DNA from: Phoronis australis
Taxonomy: Eukaryota; Phoronida; Phoronidae
Direction of reading: 5' to 3'
Length of the DNA: 64,000 bases
Assembly (NCBI GenBank): GCA_002633005.1
Contig: NMRA01000433.1
Span: 4,809-68,808 of the forward strand
Part shown: positions 12,201 through 22,980 of the stretch, piece by piece
How the letters are laid out: every line of letters starts with the position of its first letter
Numbering within the stretch: position 1 is the first letter of the stretch
Made by a program: the position numbers and the translations under genes
Notes under the pieces: generated by a model
Seen by the model: the letters and a program-made list of their open reading frames with translations, nothing else
What the model was told of the DNA's origin: nothing
Database searches by the model: none

Positions 12201-13585
12201 TATTTCAAACCTTATTTAGTGGCCTCTATTCTAACTCGTATATCAAAAAACTAACCTTGTCAACTAGTAAAAGTATATATTTTCTGAAAGAACAGAGACC
12301 AGGAAATATAAATATACTTTTTGTATTTATTTGTCATTGTTAGTTTTACGTAAAAACCTTTTTTAAGTAAAAATTTCATTTTTAAGAAAGGTACATTCAT
12401 AGCAAAATAACCCCTCGGTCGATTTTAACGAAACCTTTTTTAAATGAAAACTTCATCAATTACCTCAAAAATGCTGTTAGGAATTTTCGATTAGTTTGTT
12501 CGTTTGGTTTCTATGACAAATAAACTCGCAAAACGTAAGGTATTTTTGTAAAAAATTGAAGTCGTGTTCGTCTTTGCCACATTACACAAAAACTAAGCTT
12601 TTATATCAAAAATCCTAACAACGTTTTTGAGATTGGTGACTAAATATTAAGTTTGAAAAGTTTCAGCGATATCCTTCGAGCCATTTTTGAGAACTCGTGT
12701 TCCTAAGTTCAAATAAAGTCGATTTGCCGAAGCCGAGAAAAGGCCGATTAAACTGGGACACGTCTTTGGTTAATTATTCTGTGGAAACTTGTTTTCAGTA
12801 TACATAACCTATAGAATCCTTAACTCGGTCACCTATTTCAATGTTTTCTTGCAATGTCAACTAATTTTGCAGTGCGTAACTAACTTAAATGTCATTAAAA
12901 CCCCAATAGACCTATCTTTCGCAGCCAACTTCTGCCGTTTTGTACGACTTACTTAGAAAAGTAGGTCACATTTCATAGCCTGTACACATCACGTGCTGGG
13001 AGACTGATACCAAACCAAGTAAGAAATGGATAACAAAAATTGAACTGGTGGTTAAAGTAAGTCGTTATCATGAAATCGAAACATCGAAATGTTAACATAA
13101 GAATTGAATTAAGGAATAAATGTGGGGATTTATTTTTTTCACAACTTTCTGTGTTCATGAACAGACTGAGGCCTGAGGCAACTCGTAGCATTCGTTTTCA
13201 ACGTCAACTGTCGTATGCATGTAGACGCACAACTCCCTTAGGAACAAAACTACTGTACGTTTTGTCTTCGTTTTCCCCGTATCATAACCACACCTCGTTG
13301 GTTCAATGTTATGGCGAATTTGTGAATGAAAGGACTGAGGGTATACCGAAGCTGTTCTGTACCTGGCGGGAGACTCGGTTTACTTGAAAGCCCTTTAACC
13401 TTTGACCTTGGATAAGTGGTAAACAAATATCCACGCGGTTGTGCGGTTCCAAGGTGGTTCTGCTAAATCTTTTTTTTTCTCGCTACGCAGTATATGTTTC
13501 GTATTTGAAGTTCCCCGAGAATGAAGATAAGGTATTTTGCTACACACAAGTGAAATAATGTAAAAATGGTCAATTTTTGTGAATA
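12201..13585. other. Non-coding stretch, nothing recognised
   Basis: AT-rich DNA. The 105-codon plus frame at 13070-13387 has no recognisable domain, and opposite-strand frames of similar length overlap it, so I do not call a gene. Confidence 0.4.
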
Positions 13586-13589
13586 AAGT

Positions 13590-14285
13590 TGGAAATGAGC
13601 ACGAGCAACAATCGCATGTTCAGCAAAGGGCATTATACCGACATTTATAGACTTTGAACAATAAGACGCATAATTTCCATAAAAACGATATTTTAATTCA
13701 GTGAAATTTTTCTCTCGTGTTCCCTCACTTGTAAATCACCGATCTCCAATTTGAATGCGGGTATCGTGTCGTCGGGATTCTTTGACTTGAGCATTATAGT
13801 CAGTAACTAGTGGTAACCTACTTTAGCAGACGATATTTTCCCGGTCGAAGCTAGCGTAACGTGATTAAATGTGTACTAAGCTATAATAGTTGCTAAATCT
13901 TAATTTACAGATTCACTTCATTTCTATTTTGTTTAAATTTCCAGTTGGTTTTGAGTATAAGCATTATTTGACAAAATAGCTCGGCTTTTCTTAAAAGGTC
14001 ACGACCTCCGACCCCGGGCCTTTGACCTAGAAAGTAGTTACAAAGTCAAGACGAGTCGAGAAAGGTAGATCGATTAATTGCAATATTTCTCGTTCAGTAT
14101 GTGGTATAAATAGATTATTACATGCTCTGTCGTTACCCCCCTTATCTAGAGCCCTCGTGGATTTTGGAGAATTATCACCCTCGGGGATAACGCCCCTCGG
14201 GCGATAATTCTCCAAAATCCACTCGGGCTCTAGATAACGGGGGTAATGACTTCGCCATGTAATAATCTATATTTAGCCGAGCTAT
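13590..14285 (-). repeat. Composite repeat: body plus hairpin, directly upstream of the RING-ubiquitin-like gene
   Basis: The body (about 13590-14105) is closely similar to 11345-11850 and, inverted, to 19500-19990 and 32200-32700. The hairpin unit follows at 14110-14270. After it, AGCCGAGCTATTTTTGTCAA repeats the start of the body in opposite orientation. The tRNA-like block seen in the other copies is absent here. The hairpin ends 145 bp before the ATG of the gene at 14415. Confidence 0.65.
14110..14270. mobile_element. 161-bp hairpin element
   Basis: Ends ATAGATTATTACATG / CATGTAATAATCTAT are exact inverted repeats. The inner arms TTATCTAGAGCCCTCGTGGA and its partner ending GGGCTCTAGATAA, plus GGATTTTGGAGAATTATC / GATAATTCTCCAAAATCC, form a long near-perfect stem. 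This is the cleanest full copy in the window. Confidence 0.75.
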
Positions 14286-14410
14286 TTTTGTCAAATAAAT
14301 ATGTTTTGGAATAAATCAAAACTTTATTGTTTGAATTTTGTACAGTATCTCAATGTATTGTTTCTGTGTTAACAAAGCCCTTGTATTGATCAATTACACG
14401 ATTGTCTTTC

Positions 14411-14412
14411 AG
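14411..14412 (+). other. Splice acceptor in the 5' leader of the RING-ubiquitin-like gene
   Basis: TTGTCTTTCAG ends two bases before the ATG. This pyrimidine-rich tract plus AG is a strong acceptor, so the gene probably has a non-coding first exon upstream that I could not locate. Confidence 0.55.
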
Positions 14413-14414
14413 CA

Positions 14415-14936
14415 ATGGCAGTCACCCTAGAGGATGTAACTTGTGCTATCTGTAAGGACGTCTACGAAACACCAAAGGCTTTACCATGTTTGCATACCTA
14501 TTGTGAGCATTGTATCGCTGATTATTTCAAGGCTACCAATTCCGGAAATACGATAACGTGCCCAGAATGTAGAGAAGATCATTTACTGCTGGAAGGTGTA
14601 GCTGGTCTTCGCAACAATTTCCAAGTGGAAAACATGTTGAAGAAGTATCATCAGAACAAAGGAAACCTTTCAAGCAAGCAGACAAGTAAGCTCTACTCTC
14701 CGACCATGCAAGTCCTCGTAAAGACGATCCACGATAAAACTGTAGCCGTCGAAGTGCCTCGCACAGGAAGTGTCCTTGATTTAAAGAAGAAAGTAGAGGA
14801 ATGGGAAGGCGTGCCTCCTCATGAACAACGGCTCCTGTTTTGTGGAAAACAGCTTAGAGACAACATGTCGCTTTCTGATTATCAAATAGAAGATGATTCG
14901 TGCGTGAATTCCGTTCTCAGACTTTGCGGCGGTTGA
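14415..14936 (+). CDS. RING finger E3 fused to a complete C-terminal ubiquitin-like domain ending in Gly-Gly
   Basis: A 173-residue protein in a single coding exon. Residues 10-52 form a C3HC4 RING: Cys10, Cys13, Cys25, His27, Cys30, Cys33, Cys49, Cys52, with TRIM-like spacing; LPCLHTYCEHCI is characteristic. A short TRIM-style linker (GLRNNFQVENML) and a Ser-rich hinge follow. Residues 98-173 are a ubiquitin-like domain of exactly 76 residues, starting MQVLVKTI and ending VLRLCGG-stop. K6, K11, K27, K29 and K48 equivalents, Arg42, Arg72 and Val70 are kept; Lys33 is Trp, Lys63 is Asp, Ile44 is Leu, His68 is Asn, Arg74 is Cys. RING fingers recruit E2 enzymes, and a free diglycine C-terminus is what E1 enzymes activate. 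I infer that the protein could be both ligase and conjugatable modifier. A substrate-binding C-terminal domain as in TRIM proteins is missing. Confidence 0.9.
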   Translation: MAVTLEDVTCAICKDVYETPKALPCLHTYCEHCIADYFKATNSGNTITCPECREDHLLLEGVAGLRNNFQVENMLKKYHQNKGNLSSKQTSKLYSPTMQVLVKTIHDKTVAVEVPRTGSVLDLKKKVEEWEGVPPHEQRLLFCGKQLRDNMSLSDYQIEDDSCVNSVLRLCGG

Positions 14937-15130
14937 AGTTATACTCAAGGAAATAGCGGAAATGGAGCTTGTTTTAGAAGCGTTAGTGCTGCCTCTAGCG
15001 ACATTATATGAATTTATGTCTTAGAAGTGTTTAGTACTTCTTCTAGCGACAATTTATGTAGTCGTGAACTATAACGATAGACTGCGAAACTTAGTATTTT
15101 ATGTTTATGGTCAAGGACGGACCAGTGTTT
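14937..15130. other. 3' flank of the RING-ubiquitin-like gene
   Basis: Short non-coding sequence between the stop codon and the inverted repeat. It has a short internal repeat: TAGAAGCGTTAGTGCTGCCTCTAGCGACA and TAGAAGTGTTTAGTACTTCTTCTAGCGACA-like segments, 14974-15055. No AATAAA is seen here. Confidence 0.4.
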
Positions 15131-15443
15131 CAGCATACTATTATTGTCCTGCAATGTTGCTCCGACCTGTATTCGATCCTGCCCGTATTGGAAGGAAGTC
15201 ATCATTCCAATACGAGAAGTAGTTTCTGGCCCGTATTGGAATGAGCGGTCGTTGTCGTTTCGTTGCTCTTGGTTTGTTGAAGTGTGCAGGATGTCTTGTG
15301 TTAAATTCGTGAGATATGAGGTATTTTTAACCAGAATTGTGTTAGGTTTAATCAGGGATTCTTTTCTACAGATTTTTATTATGTTTCTTAGTGTTATTAG
15401 ACACGTGTATTGCACTGTTACAGACTTCACTCGACATGTGTAT

Positions 15444-15542
15444 CACAGGCGTCCTCAGCTTCTGATCGTCCCCAATACACTACATAAAAATACTAAATAT
15501 ATGTAGTGTTTTGGGGACGATCAGAATCTGACGACGCTTGTG
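15444..15542. mobile_element. hAT-like MITE with perfect 8-bp target duplication
   Basis: A 99-bp element beginning CACAGGCGTCCTCAGC and ending GACGCTTGTG with foldback arms. It is flanked by ATGTGTAT on both sides (15436-15443 and 15543-15550). Repeat copy 1 has a single uninterrupted ATACACAT (the reverse complement) at 3876-3883, i.e. the empty site. The 8-bp duplication and CA...TG ends fit the hAT superfamily. Confidence 0.9.
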
Positions 15543-15746
15543 ATGTGTATCAGCTTGCCAGGCTCCTTCCTTACTGCTGGCTTTAACTTTTTTCTGTGTA
15601 TTTGTTGTCTACTTTTATGATTTATCTCATCAGTTAGGTCAAACAAATGGGCATAAGCCGTGAACACATGGACAAATGCGTTGCTGGAGCTGTGAAGGCT
15701 AACAACAGCCGGTTCTGTCTCTGACAGAAATATGCAAGAATTCCCA

Positions 15747-15834
15747 GGCGTCCTCAGCTTCTGCTCGCCCCCATTACACTAAAAAATACTAAATGTATGT
15801 AGTGTATTGGGGACAGTCAGAAGCTCAGGATGCC
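15747..15834. mobile_element. hAT-like MITE, copy shared with repeat copy 1
   Basis: Inverted ends GGCGTCCTCAGCTTCTG / AGAAGCTCAGGATGCC around an AT-rich centre. It sits at the position equivalent to 3589-3679, so it was inserted before the 1.6-kb unit was duplicated. Confidence 0.75.
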
Positions 15835-16217
15835 ATTCAAGAATCCTGATACTGCTGAAGACGGATTCTAAAAGGACAGTTAATGTGGTTCATTGGTAGA
15901 AACTAATATCGGTCCTCAGAATCTGATAACGATGTCTGTCATTAACACCCTCTCTGTTCTTTGGGAATGTAAAAACAGTATCATGATTATTTAACTTACA
16001 TCCAAGTAAATGAACCCTGACGCTGATGAATTTGTTTTGCTGTTCACAGATTGAAATTCGGTTAATGCTTATTGAATGAATAAACTACCATTGCCATCCA
16101 GTTGACCGACATTTACTTTACCCCCATTGCGACATCCTAGATCTGACTGTGAGGCATTATTCGCCGAATAGCATCTGACATATGAAGTCCTTAGAGGAGC
16201 TTCATCTCTACGGTCAG

Positions 16218-16541
16218 TCAAGTCGCTGTGGTAGAAATTCCTGTGAAGTTGTCAACTGATGTCAAGGAGTTTTTGACCAATACGACTATCGCTTTGCCAG
16301 TCTTGTGGCTAATTTTTAATTTCTTCACATGTACCTGAGTCTCGGGAGTTCTTTGATGGATTCTCTGGATCTTTGCTTTGTTAGGATACGTCAGCGCCCT
16401 TTCAAACAGTTTTGATGTACTTTGCACAACCTTGAGCCCATCTTTAATTTTGTTGGCCATCGTGTTTGTTTGAACATGTACCATTTCTTTGGTACTACTG
16501 AACACCCCCCGCAAGGCATACCATTTGTGGCACAGTTGCAC
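16218..16541 (-). CDS. Uncharacterised frame in repeat copy 2, homologous to 2935-3207
   Basis: A 107-codon open frame whose C-terminal 80 residues match the plus-strand frame of copy 1, with scattered substitutions in the middle and an identical end (through DNFTGISTTAT). The extra N-terminal residues come from a longer open stretch upstream. No domain recognised. Conserved openness in two copies is the only sign of coding. Confidence 0.25.
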   Translation of the reverse strand: MQLCHKWYALRGVFSSTKEMVHVQTNTMANKIKDGLKVVQSTSKLFERALTYPNKAKIQRIHQRTPETQVHVKKLKISHKTGKAIVVLVKNSLTSVDNFTGISTTAT

Positions 16542-16830
16542 TCATGTGCATATTTCAATGCTTCACATTAGTGTGGTTAAATTTACAATGGATTAAGCCT
16601 AAATGAAAACTATGTATATTCGCCCTCACAAGAACAACATTATATTGTGTGCGGGACTCAAGCCATTCATTTTGAATCTGAAAATCAAATATTTTTTATT
16701 TAATTTTAGAATCACCTGGTTTCGTAACGATAACAAATGTTGGCAACTATTGAGAATAGAATTATAAAACCTTTACTTGGCTGCATATATACATAAAGAG
16801 TAGACCCCTATGCCTTCGCTTATGAAGAAA

Positions 16831-19382
16831 AAAAGAAGCGTCAGTTCCAGTCTTTCTGGTGCCAGCCAGAATAAATCACATTTCGGGTACGTTGAATTAT
16901 ATTCAGTTTGGCGTTATAAGTGATTTACATCACACCCGTGGACTGACAATTTTCCTGCAGGAGACGTCTCGCGCAAAATAACTATGAAAACGAAATCTCC
17001 TTTATTTGATATTAGACCCGTGGTCAACCAAGTATTATAAGCAGTTTTACATAAACGTTTAACTAAAAATAGGACACTAAATTCTCAAGTTTTGCGAAAG
17101 TTACACAGGCCTTCAAATTCTTTGGTCAAGAAATAATTTTCTTCGACATTTTTAGTCTTAGCGAATTTTCAAGACATTTTTGATACGCCTACGAATTGAT
17201 AACTTTGTTTTGTTATATGGTTTGATAGGCATCTTATTTCAATTCACGCAGGATTCTCGTTCGTCTTGTTCCCGCATGCAGTAAGTAGTTCCTGCTGCAT
17301 CTATATTTGTAAGTTCCTTGATATACTACACTATCATTACAGACTTTAAAAGCAGTCTTGTTCATCAAGGATTGATATTAGGTTTCACTTCGGAGCGCTA
17401 CACGCGCTCAGGGCGCCTTTAAACAGTTTTAATCTGAAATGTTGTCCTTGGCGAATTATTTACTGAGCAAGAAAGAATAAATACCTTTAGTACAAATTTT
17501 TCCCATTGTAGCTGTCATGGGCCTTTTTCCCACGGCGTGTGATTTTGTGAAATTGTTCCAGAATTTTAATACTTTCGTGATTCCCGCTAATTAATTTCGC
17601 AGCTTACTGGAACTTTCCTACCCCGTTCCTATTTTCACCGGGATCATCGCCTTCGGTCAGAACAGGGGTGCGTCGAGCATTTTAACTTATTACGTACAAC
17701 AAACTATATCTCCTTACTGGGAATATACCCAACCGAGTATTTTTATCCATTCGAGTATTTTTGACAGATTCTTGAAGGAAATTCAGTACAAGCGAAAAAT
17801 AACACTCAGATCGGTGTGACGAAGAGCGTCTTCACCGCGAGTTGTCTCAGGTCGGGCTACGCCCAGGCCAGGAAATGAAACTCAGAAATATTTTAATCTT
17901 ATGAATCAATTGTAAGTACATGTATCAATATAGTCTACAGAATGTCACTTTTTGAAAGAGGTTTTCACTAATTTGCCTTTCAACAGGGGACTCCCCGGTC
18001 CGATGCAGGAAAAACCCTCCACGGCAGTCACAGGGGCACGATCCCTACCTAGCTACGGGATTCCTCCCCGCAAGTAGAGAGAAAGAGAGAGAGAGCGAGA
18101 GCGAGACAGAGGGTGATAGGTTTATTAACATGAGTATTATTAGCGCATAATACACTTTGAAAAACATGATCATAACCCGCAAAGTGATATGGTGACACCG
18201 ATGCCATAGGTGTGCAAGCCTAGGCATACCGCCATCGGCGACTGATTTGAAATAAGTCTAATTACAATTCATTTAACAATGTCTAACATAACAATGACAA
18301 TTGACCAAAATCGTTACATTATTACACACGTAGTGAACTTCTAATTTTAGGCTTATTTTACAGCTGTGCTTTGCCGTCTTCGATGGGGAGCAAATTTCAC
18401 GGAGGAAGATATTTATCGTAATCTACATGTATTTTGCCCGGGGTACGCCACGAGCTATGTTGCAGAGTAAAACAAGAGGAGGATTGCAAATAATGTCATT
18501 TATAAAAAATAAAGAGACACTTGTCAAAATAATGCATTTAACAATTTAAATTTAATTTTATGCCTTAGGCATAAAATAACTTCCCCTCAATACCGCGCAT
18601 GAGCAACAGGGTCGAAGTGGGAAGAAATTTTACGTGGCACCGGTACTCTAGTTTCCTAAATCGGCCTGCATCAAAGTATTTGTAAATGTTAATGGCGCAT
18701 GATCTGGAGCTTGCAGTAAAACAAGTTGAGTAGGTGGCAGAGAAAGGAATTTATATTCTGGGAAATTAAGCGTGAGCTGTTTGAAACAAATACAGGTAGG
18801 GCTGATGCTCTTACATGTAAACCATGGTTGATTTAGAGGGTCCGAAGGGACGATGCCCCACCTAAAATTCGCTGCAACGTAGTAATTTTTCGCCGTAACA
18901 CAATGCTCAGTTTCAATACACGATATACCTATTTGCTATCTAGCTAGAAAAAATGCGTTCAAACCAGCGATCACGATTAAAAGCGAAACAATGAAGTATG
19001 TTGGATTGGAATTGACTCGTCACCGTGTGTTCTAGGTATATGTACCACAAACAACTTTCACGGAAATCTTTACTTCCAAGACCTATAAATGAACTTGGGC
19101 AGAAATTTAATCAATCAAAACGCGCAGTGTCAAAACTAGTTGACCTAAGAAGAGCTAGCAGCGATGCTTATAGGAATGTCTTTGTATATGTTCAGTTTTA
19201 ATGTTATCAATTATTAAGTGGAGACAACATTCTGCAGCCGTCTATTCATTTCTTCATGGATTAGTTCTTACTTCATTACATTCGTTCATGTTTCGTTTCC
19301 TTGCTTCCTATAGATTCTAGCTGTCTTGATATATTCTCTATTGTGTTAGATGTCAACAGGAGTTAGTGAGAGTGGTAAATAT
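16831..19382. other. Non-coding stretch with a GA microsatellite
   Basis: No coding exon recognised. A GA-rich microsatellite lies at about 18075-18112. Around 18190-18235 there is a small imperfect hairpin (ATGCCATAGGTGTGCAAGCC / TAGGCAT). Otherwise AT-rich sequence with short frames only. Confidence 0.45.
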
Positions 19383-20165
19383 ATATTATTACATGGCGAA
19401 GTCGTTATCCCCGTTATCTAGAGCCCGAGTGGATTTTGGAGAATTATTGTCCGAGGGGCGTTAGAACATGTAATAATCTATTTATACCACATACTAAACG
19501 AGAAACATTACAACGAATCGATTTACGATTTCTGACTCTCCACGGCTTTGTAACTACTTTCTATGTCAGAGGCCCGGGGTCGGAGGTCGTAACCTTTTAA
19601 GAAAAGCCGGGCTATTTTTGTCAAATAATGCTTTTACTCAAACCAAGTGAAAACTTAAATATAATAGAAATGAATTTATAAATTAAGGTTTACCAACTAT
19701 TATAGCTTAAAACACGTTTTTCCACGTTAAACTTCGACCGGGAAATTATCGTCTGCTAAAGTAGGTTACCACTGGTAACTGAATATAATTCTCAAGTCAA
19801 AGATCCTGACGACACGATACCCGCATTCAAACTGGAGATCGGTGATTTACAAGTAAGAGGCCATCAGAGAAAAATTTCACTGAATTAAGATATCATTTTT
19901 ATGGAAATTATGTGTCTTATTTTTCATAACGTATAAGTACAGTACAATGCGGTTTGTTGAACATACGATTATTGAGCGTGCTCATTTAAGTATTCTATTT
20001 TCACTCTTGATGACGTCAGTCGCTGCATGGTGTAGTGGTAAAGTCGGCGACCAGCAATCCCAGGGTCCCGGGTTCGACTCCGTCCTCGGTTTCACGCCAA
20101 ATCGTTATCTCACTAGTGAGATAACTTTATGGGTTATTACACGGTTGTATCTGCCATTTGACGCA
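19383..20165 (+). repeat. Composite repeat: broken hairpin, body, tRNA-like block
   Basis: Order on plus: a half hairpin unit (19383-19482, second inner arm lost), the body in reverse orientation relative to 13590-14105, then a tRNA-like block. The block has a Pol III A-box-like TGGTGTAGTGG at 20028-20038 and a B-box GGTTCGACTCC at 20071-20081, followed by the perfect palindrome GTTATCTCACTAGTGAGATAAC beginning near 20103. The B box matches the consensus, so Pol III initiation is conceivable, though no full cloverleaf is evident. Confidence 0.65.
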
Positions 20166-21480
20166 GCTTAAATTCTCAATCACCAGCCTCTATTGTTAAG
20201 TCTTGACTTGATTCACAAACAACACAGTCCAAGCTTCTCACTCACCGATTAGTTTTGTATTTGGCGAACATTCATCGAATAAGTTCACTTGCAAGGAATG
20301 CAATATTTGTTATACTATACAGGGCTTGCGATTTTCCTCTTTTAAGAGTATTTCCTCTTTCTTCATCTTTCAGTTAAGTGTCACATTATCTCACCAACCT
20401 ATTTCTTAGTGGAGCGATGCATTACCTGGGAAATGTTCTTGTTTTTGTCATTTATCATTGCAAACCCTGGTAATTATGACGCCAGAAGCTTTTAAAACAC
20501 ATGTTTTTCTCTCTGAAACACCTCGGGTTTTTCCATTCTTAAAAGACCCACAAACTTAAATATTACTGAATAGAGTCTGTAGTGAAATGGATTTCGAAAA
20601 TGAGCTATCTGTACTTAGCGATATTAAAAAGTGCCAAAACTTTATGAGCAGCAGTCTTGCCTGGGCAGTTCATTGAGCGAAACTACTACCCGGAAAACTT
20701 ACTCCCCCGTTAGCTGTGCTGTATAGGTCAGCCGGGTGAGCGTTATACAGCACACAACTGAGGTATTAGCACCTAACCCATAACGAAGCAATCTCTCTGG
20801 AAACAGCCACATGAAAGTTGTCCTTTGTCCAATGCATGCCCACATGCCTGCCAGGGCCTACGGTATTCAATTTTCGGGCAAAGTCAGAGAATGCCATGAG
20901 TCGACAAAATAATCATAAACAGTGAAGATGACTTGATTTATTCTAAACTTTTATTGTTTCAATACTCGCAATGCCTTCGAACAAAATCTCCAACTCTCTG
21001 TACATTTTTTAAGCGAAATGATCAGTGATACAACTGAAGGTAGTGTTGTTCAACAGGGCGAATTCGCCGACTTGAATTTTTGGGCAGAAATTTTAATTTA
21101 CACCTCCCATTTTTTCTTCGGCAGCCTTGACTCTCTTGAAAATCAGAGCAACGTGCGAAGCTGTCGGCGTCAGTTGATAGCTTTCGGGACTGCCAGTTTC
21201 CAAACTTTAATTGAGCTTCCTGTGAAACGCCTCACCGATTTTAATTGTTATTGATTATTTTGTCTTTTCATGACATTCTGTCACATATCATCATATCATT
21301 CAGAAAAAGCTGTTAAAGAAATGTCATATGTGAGCAGGAATTTCTGATTTTTGAATTTGACCGTTAACAGGAAGCCAAGTGAAATCAATCATGTAGACAA
21401 AACGTTTCGGTTTTGGGATTCCTACCAAAACGTTCCCAGTTAGTCTATTTTTATATGTGTGTGTATATACATGTATATAG

Positions 21481-21537
<57 letters not shown>

Positions 21538-22300
21538 NTACATGTTTATGTTCTTGCTAAACTTTAGGTCATAGACCAGCAGTGCAGTTTCCGTAATTGA
21601 GACAATACATACAAAGAAGTTAATAAATTATTGTTTAGCAGGTAACTGCAGGTAAGACAAATTAAAAAAAGTGTTTTTTTGAAAATGAACAAGAGCAGAC
21701 AATTCTGAGAACCACTGATTTCACAAATCAGCGTACATGTACTACCTGTAGACGCACACAAAATGATATTAACATCGTCCTCATGAAAACGACTGCCTTA
21801 GGTATGTTAGTAAACATTTTCCCATTACATTTACGTAATAGTTAATTACTAATGGCTGTTGACGGAAGATAATTTTAGTTAAGTTTAAACGCCTTTTGAA
21901 TTGCTTTACATGTATATGTTGACTTTGGCAACTGTGACCGCAATTGCTGTTTACATGTGACACGGACACGCACACGTGAGCGCCACTGTCAAACTGCATT
22001 TCCACTGACCAATTCTACGTGAACTTTGATTATAACAATTCCATGAAATCCCCGGCTATAATATTTTTCGCCACATCGAAATGGTATTTTCATTATTGCC
22101 AGCGCGAAACTATTCGCAATTAACGAACGAAGCCTTTTTTCGAGGTGAGGAAAGGCTTCTCATGTGATGAAAACCGGTTAGTTTTGTGTTTTGACCAACG
22201 TACCTGAAATTATTCAGTGGCTGTATTCCCACCTACAGTAACTGCTAGATCCATCACGAAACACGATCGTTCAGTAAAGCCGCTAAGGAAAGCAAGACCG
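20166..22300. other. Non-coding stretch with TA/TG microsatellite and an assembly join
   Basis: No supported coding region. A TA then TG microsatellite runs about 21455-21537 and ends at a single N (21538), a contig join inside the repeat. Confidence 0.5.
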
Positions 22301-22315
22301 AGACATTCTTTCAGA

Positions 22316-22980
22316 TTACACGGACCAGTGACTAGGCCTGTATTGAAGGTGTTGGCTTAGCTGTAGCTCTTTTGTGCGAAGATTGCCTCGGGGCTCAGTG
22401 CTGAAACACCAATATGTTAGATGCTCCCTGCTTGGCCACAACTCCAAGTCCTTAAGTTCATAAAACAGAAATCTCAACCATGTTTTAAACACATTGTCAA
22501 CTGTTTCTTGACTAATCTTGAAATCGAGAGCCAATCCATAGTCATCTTTTGCTTGGCGAAGCTTTATCAGACAGAGAAACAGTTCATTTCGAGGGTCGAG
22601 AAACTTTGATGAATAATCAAGCTGACTAATTGCAGGATCCGGCATGTTAAAAAACATATTAAAGTGTTCAAAAGTTTCAAATCTTGTGAGGTACTTCATT
22701 GCTTTGGGTTGTCTGCATAATTTTCTACTCTCGTGCCATCTGTCAGAAAACTACAGTGTACTTCTGCCGAACATGTGGTAGTATTACACGATGATGGTGT
22801 TTCATCCGAAACAATTTCAATATCGGCGCCAACAAGCAATGGATCAAAATCTTCCTGTATCTCCTCAGCTCGTTCTGAAGTTCTCTTCCGCAGCCTCTCT
22901 TCTCTGTTGGACGAAACTTTTTTCTTGAATGGGAACACAGAAGGCACAACTCCCCGTTTCCGTCTTTTGCTGCTTCCAAG
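22316..22980 (-). pseudogene. Relic of a Harbinger/PIF-type (DDE_Tnp_4) transposase
   Basis: The frame at 22316-22699 contains KLRQAKDDYGLALDFKISQE followed by TVDNVF, TWLRFLFYELKDL and LWPSRE. This is the helix-turn-helix segment found N-terminal to the DDE domain in Harbinger-like (HTH_Tnp_4/DDE_Tnp_4) transposases. An upstream basic and acidic segment (22696-22947, RKRTSERAEEIQEDFD) lies in another frame and joins it at the sequence AACCCAAAGCAATGAAG, so a frameshift separates them. After WPSREHL the reading is out of register, and the catalytic DDE part is missing. A broken copy, not a working gene. Confidence 0.65.

Larger units (their letters stand above)
15130..16830 (-). repeat. 1.6-kb dispersed repeat, copy 2 (inverted relative to copy 1)
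   Basis: Reverse complement of about 2600-4174 plus the tail after 4825. It carries one extra foldback insertion (15444-15542) and lacks the solo LTR of copy 1. The two copies lie about 11 kb apart in inverted orientation, on either side of the RING-ubiquitin-like gene's upstream region. Long open frames on both strands here belong to the repeat, not to genes. Confidence 0.75.

Noticed and set aside
15014-15506. 138- and 120-codon frames on opposite strands
   Set aside because: Both lie within the dispersed repeat and its foldback insertion; no domain and not matched in the sister copy.
20028-20081. Functional tRNA gene
   Set aside because: A and B boxes are present but no full cloverleaf, and the block recurs as part of a dispersed repeat.
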